Part shown: positions 1 to 5,040 of the stretch, one piece after another
Layout of the letters: each line of letters begins with the position of its first letter
Position numbering within the stretch: the first letter of the stretch is position 1
Assembly: GCA_946479705.1 (NCBI GenBank)
Contig: CAMLHI010000203.1
Coordinates: 1-5,040, forward strand
Source of the DNA: an uncultured Oxalobacteraceae bacterium
GTDB taxonomy: Bacteria > Pseudomonadota > Gammaproteobacteria > Burkholderiales > Burkholderiaceae
Direction of reading: 5' to 3'
DNA length: 5,040 bases
Notes under the pieces: model-generated
The model's database searches: none
What the model was told of the DNA's origin: nothing
What the model saw: only the letters and a program-made list of their open reading frames with translations
Program-made: the position numbers and the translations under genes

Positions 1-276
1 TCCAGCTATTCCTTGTACTTACTGCACGGGAAACTGTTTCAGATACCGGCAATGGTTGCCCGCCAGGTGGTGTCCGAGCGCACCCTGGTTTACCCGCTCC
101 TGACGATGGCAGGGACCGCCATTTTGTGCCACATTTTTTATTTGTACGCAGAACGCCCATTTCAAAGCAGAGGCGGGACGAAAGACAAACGGCTTAAGCC
201 ACTGAGCGGAGTGGGCAGCGCAGTCAGCGCTTCCCCAGCGCGACAGCGCGCGGCCAGTCAAGCTTCAGAGCTTTGA
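1..276 (+). CDS. Acyltransferase 3 family (OafA-like) membrane protein, C-terminal fragment
   Basis: The frame is open from base 1 and ends at TGA 274-276, leaving 91 residues; the gene starts outside the window. The visible part begins SSYSLYLLHGKLF, which is the late signature of acyltransferase 3 proteins (the S-Y-x-L-Y-L-x-H motif of a transmembrane helix). A second hydrophobic helix follows (about residues 31-50, LVYPLLTMAGTAILCHIFYL) and then the family's terminal Y-x-x-E-R-P-F motif (YAERPF, residues 50-55). Members are inner-membrane enzymes that transfer acetyl or other acyl groups to sugars of O-antigen, exopolysaccharide, Nod factors or peptidoglycan; the substrate cannot be told from this end. 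After ERPF there is a basic, low-complexity tail of about 36 residues, longer than the short tail I would expect. The first 180 bases look less GC-rich than the rest of the window. The gene converges on the M13 peptidase. The family call is firm; the specific function is unknown. Confidence 0.85.
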   Translation, partial: SSYSLYLLHGKLFQIPAMVARQVVSERTLVYPLLTMAGTAILCHIFYLYAERPFQSRGGTKDKRLKPLSGVGSAVSASPARQRAASQASEL

Positions 277-372
277 TCCCCAACCAAGGCCGAGGCTGTC
301 GCTGCCGATGCAGCAGCACCGCGCCGGGCACTGGGTGACGGTAAACCGAAACCGCGCGCCTGAGCTGTCACG

Positions 373-2385
373 CTACCAGATCGTCACCCGCTGCTGCGGC
401 GGCAAATACATGCCATCGCCCGGCTTGACCCCGAACGCTTCGTAGAAGCCGGGCTGGTTCATCAGGGTGCCGTTGGCGCGATACTGGCCGGGTGCATGCG
501 GGTCGGTCTTGACCTGCACGATCTGCTGGGCTTCGCGCATCTTGACCCGCCACACCTGGGCAAAGCCCATAAAGAAGCGCTGTTCGCCGGTAAAGCCATC
601 CAGCACCGGGGCCGGCTTGCCGCCCAGCGCCAGCTTGTAGGCCTTGTAGGCGATGGCGATGCCGGAATTGTCGCCGATGTTTTCCCCCAGCGTCAGCGCG
701 CCGTTGACCGGGTAGCCAGGCAGGGGCGCGAAGGCTCCGTACTGCTTGACCAGCACGTCGGTTTTTGCCTTGAAGCGGGCCAGGTCCCCGGCGCTCCACC
801 AGTCGCGCAGATTGCCCTCGCCATCGGACTGGCTGCCCTTGTCGTCGAACCCGTGGCTGATCTCGTGACCGATCACGGTGCCGATGGCGCCATAGTTGAC
901 CGCGTCGTCGGCCGCCATGTCGAAGAACGGCGGCTGCAGGATCGAGGCCGGGAACACGATCTCGTTCATGGCCGGTTCATAGTAGGCGTTGACGGTCTGC
1001 GGGCTCATCTGCCACTCGCCGCGGTCGAGCGGTTTGCCCAGCTTGTTGACGCCGCGCTGGTATTCGAACTTGTGCGCCCGCATCACATTGCCGGCCAGGT
1101 CGGCGCGGGCCACCGCCAGCGAGGAGTAATCGCGCCAGCGGTCCGGATAAGCGATCTTGACCTGGAAGCGCGCCAGCTTGGCCTGGGCCTCGCGCCTGGT
1201 CTCCGGCCCCATCCAGTCGAGCGTGTCGATGCTGTCCTTGTAGGCCGCCAGCAGATTGGCCACCAGCTTTTCCATGCGCGCGCGGCGTTCGGCCGGGAAG
1301 TAGCGCGCCACGTAACGCTTGCCGAGCGCCTCGCCCAGCGATTTCTCGACCAGGTCGACGCCACGCTTCCAGCGCGGACGGTTTTCCGCGGCGCCGGTCA
1401 GCACGGTGCCGTAGAAGGCAAAGTCGGCCGCGGCGAAGCGCTTCGACAGATACGGCGCGTAAGCGCGCACCAGCTGCCATTCGAAGTAAGCCTTGACGCT
1501 GGCCAGGTCGGCCGCGCCGAACACCCGGTTCCAGCCGCTCAGGTAGCTGGGCTGCTTGACGATTACGTAGTCGCTCTTGCTGGCCACCCCGGCGGCGGCC
1601 AGCGCGCCGCGCCAGTCGTAGCCGGGCGCCAGCGCCTCCAGCTGCGCGAAAGACAGCTTGTTGTAGGTCTTGACCTGGTCGCGGTTGTCGACCTTGGTCC
1701 ACTGCGCCTCGGCCAGCGCGGTTTCCAGGCCGAGCACCGCGTGCGCGGCGGCGGCGGCATCCCCGGACCCGCTCATGCCCAGCAGGGCGGCCACGTGCTG
1801 TTCGTAGGCGGCGCGCACCTTGGCCAGGCGCGCGTCGTCGGCCTTGAGGTAATAGTCGCGGTCCGGCAGGCCGAGGCCGGCCTGTTCGATATGCGGCGCG
1901 TAGCGGGTCGAGGCGCGGCTGTCCTGGCCGACCGACACCGCGTAGGGCACGTCCACGCCGATGCGGTCCAGGTGCGCGATCAGGGCCGGAATGGCTTTCT
2001 TGTCGCGCAGGCCGCGGATGCGCGCCAGCTCGCCCGCCAGCGGCTTGTAGCCCAGCTGCTCGAGGCGCTGCTCGTCCATGAAGCTGGCGTACAGGTCGCC
2101 GATCTGGCGCCCTTCGCCGGCCTTGTCCTGCTGGGCGGCTTCGATCAGTTCGCGCAGCTGGCCCTGGGTGGTGTCGCGCAGTTCGGCGAAACTGCCCCAG
2201 CTGGAGCGGTCCGGCGGGATCGCCGTGGTGGCCAGCCATTTGCCGTTCAGGTAAGTGAAGAAGTCGTCCTGCGGACGCACCGCGGGATCGATGGCGGCCA
2301 GGTCGAGGCCGGAACGGGGTTCGGCGCCATGGACGGGGGACAGGGGCAGGCTCAGGGCCAGGGCGATCAGCAGGGCAGGTTTCAA
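373..2385 (-). CDS. Secreted M13 family zinc metallopeptidase (neprilysin/PepO-like endopeptidase)
   Basis: The predicted protein has 670 residues, the usual length for bacterial M13 enzymes, which are zinc endopeptidases cutting oligopeptides on the amino side of hydrophobic residues. Residues 1-21 form a signal peptide (LKPALLIALALSLPLSPVHGA, initiator leucine read as Met) with no lipobox cysteine, so the product is probably periplasmic or secreted. The M13 N-terminal domain begins at DDFFTYLNGKW (40-50) and runs to roughly 420. The catalytic domain holds the substrate-binding motif NAYY (466-469), the zinc motif HEISH (His507, Glu508, His511), GENIGD with the third ligand Glu568 and Asp572, and the DPHAPGQYR segment with His630 and Arg636. 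These spacings match neprilysin (N542, H583, E646, H711, R717). The protein ends in RVTIW; the C-terminal Trp is typical. The mature protein contains no cysteine, unlike animal members. An ATG 31 codons upstream (2478) keeps the frame open but would bury the signal peptide, so TTG at 2385 is preferred. The gene lies 118 bases downstream of the receptor gene on the same strand. The substrate is unknown. Confidence 0.95.
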   Translation of the reverse strand: MKPALLIALALSLPLSPVHGAEPRSGLDLAAIDPAVRPQDDFFTYLNGKWLATTAIPPDRSSWGSFAELRDTTQGQLRELIEAAQQDKAGEGRQIGDLYASFMDEQRLEQLGYKPLAGELARIRGLRDKKAIPALIAHLDRIGVDVPYAVSVGQDSRASTRYAPHIEQAGLGLPDRDYYLKADDARLAKVRAAYEQHVAALLGMSGSGDAAAAAHAVLGLETALAEAQWTKVDNRDQVKTYNKLSFAQLEALAPGYDWRGALAAAGVASKSDYVIVKQPSYLSGWNRVFGAADLASVKAYFEWQLVRAYAPYLSKRFAAADFAFYGTVLTGAAENRPRWKRGVDLVEKSLGEALGKRYVARYFPAERRARMEKLVANLLAAYKDSIDTLDWMGPETRREAQAKLARFQVKIAYPDRWRDYSSLAVARADLAGNVMRAHKFEYQRGVNKLGKPLDRGEWQMSPQTVNAYYEPAMNEIVFPASILQPPFFDMAADDAVNYGAIGTVIGHEISHGFDDKGSQSDGEGNLRDWWSAGDLARFKAKTDVLVKQYGAFAPLPGYPVNGALTLGENIGDNSGIAIAYKAYKLALGGKPAPVLDGFTGEQRFFMGFAQVWRVKMREAQQIVQVKTDPHAPGQYRANGTLMNQPGFYEAFGVKPGDGMYLPPQQRVTIW

Positions 2386-2391
2386 GGCGGG

Positions 2392-2396
2392 TCCTC
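2392..2396 (-). promoter_or_regulatory. Ribosome binding site selecting the TTG start of the M13 peptidase
   Basis: Read on the minus strand, GAGGA is followed by six bases (CCCGCC) and then TTG at 2385-2383. This is a near-ideal Shine-Dalgarno sequence and spacing. The encoded N-terminus from this TTG is a clean signal peptide (K2, hydrophobic core, VHGA end). This supports TTG over the upstream ATG at 2478. Confidence 0.7.
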
Positions 2397-2438
2397 GGAT
2401 AAAGGAAAAGGAAGGGATGGCTTGTGGCCGGGCAGAAC

Positions 2439-2473
2439 AGGCAAAACAATAGCAAACGGCGCCGATGGCGCCG
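2439..2473 (-). terminator. Candidate intrinsic terminator or attenuator hairpin after the TonB-dependent receptor
   Basis: On the minus strand a perfect 7-bp stem, CGGCGCC-ATC-GGCGCCG (2473-2457), has a 3-base loop. It is followed by a T-rich but interrupted tract, TTTGCTATTGTTTTGC (2456-2441; 10 T in 16). The stem starts about 30 bases after the receptor stop codon, a usual place for a terminator. The short loop and broken T-run make it weaker than a textbook rho-independent terminator, so some readthrough into the peptidase gene is possible. GGCGCC is itself palindromic, so in a GC-rich genome a chance occurrence is not excluded. Confidence 0.4.
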
Positions 2474-2503
2474 CGCACGTTTGACTTTTAAAACATCGAC
2501 TGC

Positions 2504-4726
2504 TCAGATCTTCATCTCCAGGCGCAGCGTCCAGGTGGTGTAAGTGCGTGCCGCGGTGGCCGTGCTGTAGGCGAGCGTCTTGGCCGTGATCAGGCGTCCG
2601 GTCAGGTAGTCGTCGGCCGTCAGGTTGTTGGCCGACACGCGCAGCTGGGTGGCCGGATTGACCTTCCACAGCGCGTAGATGTCCGACTGGCGCTTGACGC
2701 CGATGGTGCTGCGCTCGTCCACACTGACCTGGGTGGCAGTGGCCGGGGTCCAGTTGTAGCTGCCGCCGAAGGTCAGCGGCACGCCCTTCATGCGGTAGTC
2801 CAGGCCGATATTGGCGGTCTGGCTGGCCTGGCCGTCGAGGCGGTTGTCCGGCGCCGGAATGCCATCCACCTTCGACCGGTAACGGCTGTAATTGGCGCGG
2901 AAGTCGATATTGGGCGCGTCCTGCATCAGTTCGGCCAGCTGGAACTTCGCTTCCAGCTCGATGCCGCTGGTGCGCGCGTGGCCGACGTTCGAGGGCGTCG
3001 ACAGCCAGCGCCCCGCAGGCGTGGTGGGCTCGATCAGCGCGCGCCGCTGCAGGTCGTCGATCTCGCGCACGAAGCCGCTGGCCGACAGGATGCCGCTCTT
3101 GCCGAGGTAGTGTTCGTAGGCGATGTCCAGACCCTTGGCCAGTTCCGGCTTGAGGTTCGGATTGCCGCTGCGGTCCGGCGTCGTGGGCTGGTTGACGGTC
3201 GCGTACACCGGGGCGGCGATCAGGTCGGACAGGACCGGGGCCTTGTAGCTCTGGGTCAGGCTGGCGCGGATCTGGTCCTTCTCGTGGCCGGGGATGTGCC
3301 ACACGCCGTGCAGCACCGGGCTCCAGACGCTGCTGGTGTTGCGCACGTCGTTGCCGTAGCTGCTGCTGGTGGTGCGGATGCCTTCCCAGCGCAGGCCAAG
3401 GTAAGTCGAGAACTGCGGCGTGACATCCCACTCGTCCTGCACGAACAGGGCCACGCGGCGGGTGTCGGCGTCCAGGGTGTCGCCCGAGCCGGCAAACTGC
3501 GGCTCGCCGTTGAGCAGCGCGGTGCTGCTCTGACTGCGGTTCTGCCATTCGACATCCCAGCCGGCGGCCAGCAGGTGGCCCTTGCCCATCGGCGCGGTGT
3601 ACTTGCCGCCGCTCGAGACGCCGTGCTGCTGGCCCTCATCGCGGTTGTCGAAGCGCTTGGTCGGCGCGCCGCTGGCGTCGAACTGCTTGCTCAGGCTGGA
3701 GTTCTTGTTGCGCCCGGCCCCGAAGCCGAACTTGACGTCGATGCGCGCGCCCGCGTCCATGCGGTGCAGCCAGTTGCCGAAGCCACGGAAGAAGGCGAAT
3801 TCCGATTCCGACGTGCCCAGCGCGAGCGCGTAGGCAGGTGGCAGCCGGTAGTCGGGAGCGGTGTACGGCTGGTCCAGCGTGCCGCGCGAATCGCTGCTGC
3901 TGCGGCTGGCCATGGCGAAGGGCTGGAAGTTGAGCGTGTCGCCATTGTCGAACTTGTACGACAGGCGCGGCGCCAGGTGCAGATTGCTGGACTTGCGGCT
4001 GGTTTCGGAGGCGATATCCTGGTGACGCATCAGGGTGCCGTCGAGCAGGCGGTCGTCATTGACGGTCTCGCTCTCGTCATGCTGGCGCTGCGAACCGATC
4101 GAGCCGTTGAGCAGCACCGACAGCTTGCCGAACTTGTAGGGCGCGGTGAGCGAGACGTTGGGGGCGTGGCGGCCCTGCTCGATGCCGTCGGCCAGCTTGA
4201 GCTGCACATCCTTCTGCTGATAACCCTCGCGCAGGACGATGTTGATGGTGCCGGCAATGGCCTGGGTGCTGTGCTCGGCCACCGGCCCGCGCATGACTTC
4301 GATGCGCTCGACCTGGTCGGGCGAGAGCGATTCGATCGAAAAGCCGGCCGGCGGACGTTCGCCGTTGACCAGCAGCTGGGTGTAGCCGTTGCCCAGGCCG
4401 CGCATGCGCACGCCGCCGCCGCCGCGTCCCGGCGGCCCGCCCATGGTCACGCCGGGCAGGCGCTTGAGGATTTCGCCGATGTTGCTGTCGCCGTTGCGGT
4501 CCAGTTCCTCGCGCCCGAACACCATCTTGGCCGCGGTCGACAGACGGCGCGACTCGGTATCGTTGGCGCGGCTGCCCTGCACCGTCACCTGCGGCACGAC
4601 CTTTTGGTCGGCTTTGCCGGCCTGCTCGGCCTTCACGGGCGCCGGGTCCGGCGCGGTCTGGGCCTGGACGCCGATCGAGGCGAGCAGGCAGGCGAGAGGA
4701 AGCAACTTCAAGTGCGGCTTATGCAT
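2504..4726 (-). CDS. TonB-dependent outer-membrane receptor
   Basis: The protein has 740 residues, a normal length for ligand-gated outer-membrane transporters that use TonB-ExbB-ExbD energy to import siderophores, metal complexes, vitamins or sugars and peptides. Residues 1-22 form a signal peptide ending V-Q-A, followed by an Ala/Pro/Lys linker and a TonB-box-like stretch (VVPQVTVQG, 43-51). The plug domain spans about 60-166 and includes IGEILKRLPGV (83-93), a glycine-rich loop (96-112), RMRGLGNGYTQLLVNGERP (107-125), VERIEVMRGP (139-148) and AIAGTINIVLRE (156-167). The rest is a beta-barrel, with SYKAP (493-497), NPNLKPELAKGLDIAYEHY (522-540) and the closing NNLTADDY segment (700-707). 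The last strand alternates hydrophobic residues but ends in Ile rather than the usual Phe. The ATG is the only sensible start, because it gives the signal peptide directly. However, no good Shine-Dalgarno is visible: AAGG lies about 16 bases upstream. No ExbB/ExbD, sigma/anti-sigma pair or Fur box was recognised nearby, so the ligand is unknown. Confidence 0.95.
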   Translation of the reverse strand: MHKPHLKLLPLACLLASIGVQAQTAPDPAPVKAEQAGKADQKVVPQVTVQGSRANDTESRRLSTAAKMVFGREELDRNGDSNIGEILKRLPGVTMGGPPGRGGGGVRMRGLGNGYTQLLVNGERPPAGFSIESLSPDQVERIEVMRGPVAEHSTQAIAGTINIVLREGYQQKDVQLKLADGIEQGRHAPNVSLTAPYKFGKLSVLLNGSIGSQRQHDESETVNDDRLLDGTLMRHQDIASETSRKSSNLHLAPRLSYKFDNGDTLNFQPFAMASRSSSDSRGTLDQPYTAPDYRLPPAYALALGTSESEFAFFRGFGNWLHRMDAGARIDVKFGFGAGRNKNSSLSKQFDASGAPTKRFDNRDEGQQHGVSSGGKYTAPMGKGHLLAAGWDVEWQNRSQSSTALLNGEPQFAGSGDTLDADTRRVALFVQDEWDVTPQFSTYLGLRWEGIRTTSSSYGNDVRNTSSVWSPVLHGVWHIPGHEKDQIRASLTQSYKAPVLSDLIAAPVYATVNQPTTPDRSGNPNLKPELAKGLDIAYEHYLGKSGILSASGFVREIDDLQRRALIEPTTPAGRWLSTPSNVGHARTSGIELEAKFQLAELMQDAPNIDFRANYSRYRSKVDGIPAPDNRLDGQASQTANIGLDYRMKGVPLTFGGSYNWTPATATQVSVDERSTIGVKRQSDIYALWKVNPATQLRVSANNLTADDYLTGRLITAKTLAYSTATAARTYTTWTLRLEMKI

Positions 4727-4759
4727 AGCGCGGAATGGTCGACCTTGTTGAATATGAAT

Positions 4760-4775
4760 GGGGTTGACGGGGTTG
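4760..4775. repeat. Tandem heptamer GGGGTTG x2
   Basis: GGGGTTG occurs at 4760-4766 and again at 4769-4775, a 9-base period (CAACCCC twice on the receptor's coding strand). It lies 34-49 bases upstream of the receptor ATG, in its likely leader. It is short and could be chance in GC-rich DNA. Confidence 0.4.
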
Positions 4776-4784
4776 GCTGCATTC

Positions 4785-4809
4785 TAGCGGCAGCGCTTCC
4801 TTAGCGGCA
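4785..4809. repeat. Direct repeat TAGCGGCA x2, 17-base period
   Basis: An exact 8-base repeat, TAGCGGCA, lies at 4785-4792 and 4802-4809 with a 9-base spacer. On the receptor's strand it reads TGCCGCTA twice. It is about 60-85 bases upstream of the receptor ATG. The spacing is a little under two helical turns, so it could be a paired protein-binding site. No known regulator was matched. Confidence 0.45.
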
Positions 4810-4914
4810 TTTCTCTTGCCTGTTTTTTACTTTACGATACACAAGTGCCGCGTTTTCAACAGGCGCGCAACAGTCGAGCAACAATTCGCCCGCCGCCGGC
4901 CCAATAATCGGGTT

Positions 4915-4920
4915 TATACT
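4915..4920 (+). promoter_or_regulatory. Candidate -10 element (TATACT) for the rightward gene
   Basis: TATACT matches the sigma-70 -10 consensus TATAAT at five of six positions and lies in GGTTTATACTGAATCGG. It would place transcription start near 4927 and give a GC-rich leader of about 60 bases before the ATG at 4989. No acceptable -35 hexamer is found at 16-18 bases upstream (the DNA there is CGCCGCCGGC), and there is no TGn extension. The promoter is therefore tentative. Confidence 0.35.
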
Positions 4921-4988
4921 GAATCGGCACGCAGCGGCGGCGGCCCGCGCCACCGGCCGTCACATTGGTATATGTATCGGGTGACCAC

Positions 4989-5040
4989 ATGGGTTCCACA
5001 CTCAAGAACGCCAGCCTGCTGGCCGCCGGCGCCATCGTCG
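4989..5040 (+). CDS. N-terminal start of an exported or membrane-anchored protein, possibly an S41 C-terminal processing protease
   Basis: Only 17 codons are in the window: MGSTLKNASLLAAGAIV, continuing past the edge. A lysine followed by an Ala/Leu/Ile-rich stretch looks like a signal peptide or membrane anchor. A weak purine-rich site (GGGTGA, 4979-4984) precedes the ATG by four bases. The pattern MG-x-x-LKN-x-SL followed by a small-residue hydrophobic run recalls, from memory, the start of S41 carboxy-terminal processing proteases (CtpA-like) of Burkholderiales. Seventeen residues cannot establish this. Another frame from ATG 4972 is also open to the edge, but it gives a Pro/Ser/Thr-rich peptide with no recognisable character and is less likely. 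Confidence 0.5.
   Translation, partial: MGSTLKNASLLAAGAIV

Larger units (their letters stand above)
4727..4988. promoter_or_regulatory. Divergent intergenic region between the receptor gene and the rightward gene
   Basis: These 262 bases separate two divergent genes and should hold both promoters. The central part (about 4810-4860) is visibly more AT-rich than the flanks, as expected for promoters. For the leftward receptor gene, TTGAAA (minus strand, 4859-4854) could be a -35 element. The best matching -10, TAAAGT (4834-4829), is 19 bases away, so it is only a weak candidate. No convincing Fur box or other named operator was recognised. Two pairs of short direct repeats lie near the receptor start and are listed separately. 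Confidence 0.5.

Noticed and set aside
19..261. Minus-strand 80-codon frame antisense to the acyltransferase tail
   Set aside because: The plus strand carries the conserved SYSLYLLH and ERPF motifs of acyltransferase 3; the antisense frame has none.
301..314. GCTGC-CGAT-GCAGC hairpin in the convergent gap as a bidirectional terminator
   Set aside because: The stem is only 5 bp and no T-run follows on either strand, so it is not supported as a terminator.
335..371. GTGAC/GTCAC inverted repeat just past the peptidase stop codon
   Set aside because: The arms are 5 bases with a loop of about 27 bases and no T-tract; chance is likely.
496..2484. Very long plus-strand open frame (about 660 codons) antisense to the M13 peptidase
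   Set aside because: It has no recognisable domain, is rich in Arg/Gly/Ala/Val/Gln/His as expected for the complement of a GC-rich gene, and the opposite strand encodes a protein with a full set of catalytic motifs.
2382..3548. Minus-strand frame of about 388 codons overlapping the receptor 3' half and reaching the peptidase start
   Set aside because: It is an alternate frame of the receptor gene, rich in Arg/Pro/Gln/His, with no domain; the receptor frame is clearly the coding one.
4764..4769. TTGACG as a plus-strand -35 promoter element
   Set aside because: There is no acceptable -10 hexamer at 16-18 bases downstream, and the site is more than 200 bases from the rightward start codon.
2978..4804. 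Long plus-strand open frame (about 600 codons) antisense to the TonB-dependent receptor
   Set aside because: It is a shadow of the receptor gene caused by high GC and scarce stop codons. Its composition is biased and it shows no domain or export signal.

Overview
The window is GC-rich and gene-dense. Coding regions have strong G/C bias at third codon positions. The gene content (an acyltransferase-3 tail, an M13 peptidase with a signal peptide, a TonB-dependent receptor) points to a Gram-negative bacterium. Overall style, including the receptor's plug signature and the GC level, best suits a high-GC betaproteobacterium of the Massilia/Duganella/Janthinobacterium type (Oxalobacteraceae). That placement is from memory of similar proteins, not from a search.

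Layout. (1) 1-276, plus strand: the C-terminal end of a membrane acyltransferase of the OafA-like acyltransferase 3 family, whose 5' part lies outside the window. (2) 277-372: a short convergent gap with no convincing terminator. (3) 373-2385, minus strand: a complete secreted zinc endopeptidase of family M13 (neprilysin/PepO-like) with all expected catalytic residues. It probably starts at a TTG codon with a good ribosome binding site. (4) 2386-2503: a 118-base gap holding a GC-rich hairpin with an imperfect T-rich tail. (5) 2504-4726, minus strand: a complete TonB-dependent outer-membrane receptor with signal peptide, plug and barrel. (6) 4727-4988: a divergent intergenic region with short direct repeats and a good -10 hexamer for the rightward gene. 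(7) 4989-5040, plus strand: the first 17 codons of a further gene with a signal-like N-terminus, possibly a carboxy-terminal processing protease (S41), but too short to be sure.

How the genes may work together. The receptor and the peptidase are on the same strand in the order receptor then peptidase, and both products are exported. The receptor would import a ligand across the outer membrane using TonB energy. The M13 enzyme would cut peptides in the periplasm or outside the cell. A shared role in taking up a peptide-containing ligand is possible but unproven, because the hairpin between them may separate their transcription. No mobile element, CRISPR array, RNA gene or clear novel system was seen. 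Most of the window is ordinary chromosomal content, and the points worth checking are mainly start-site, leader and intergenic details.
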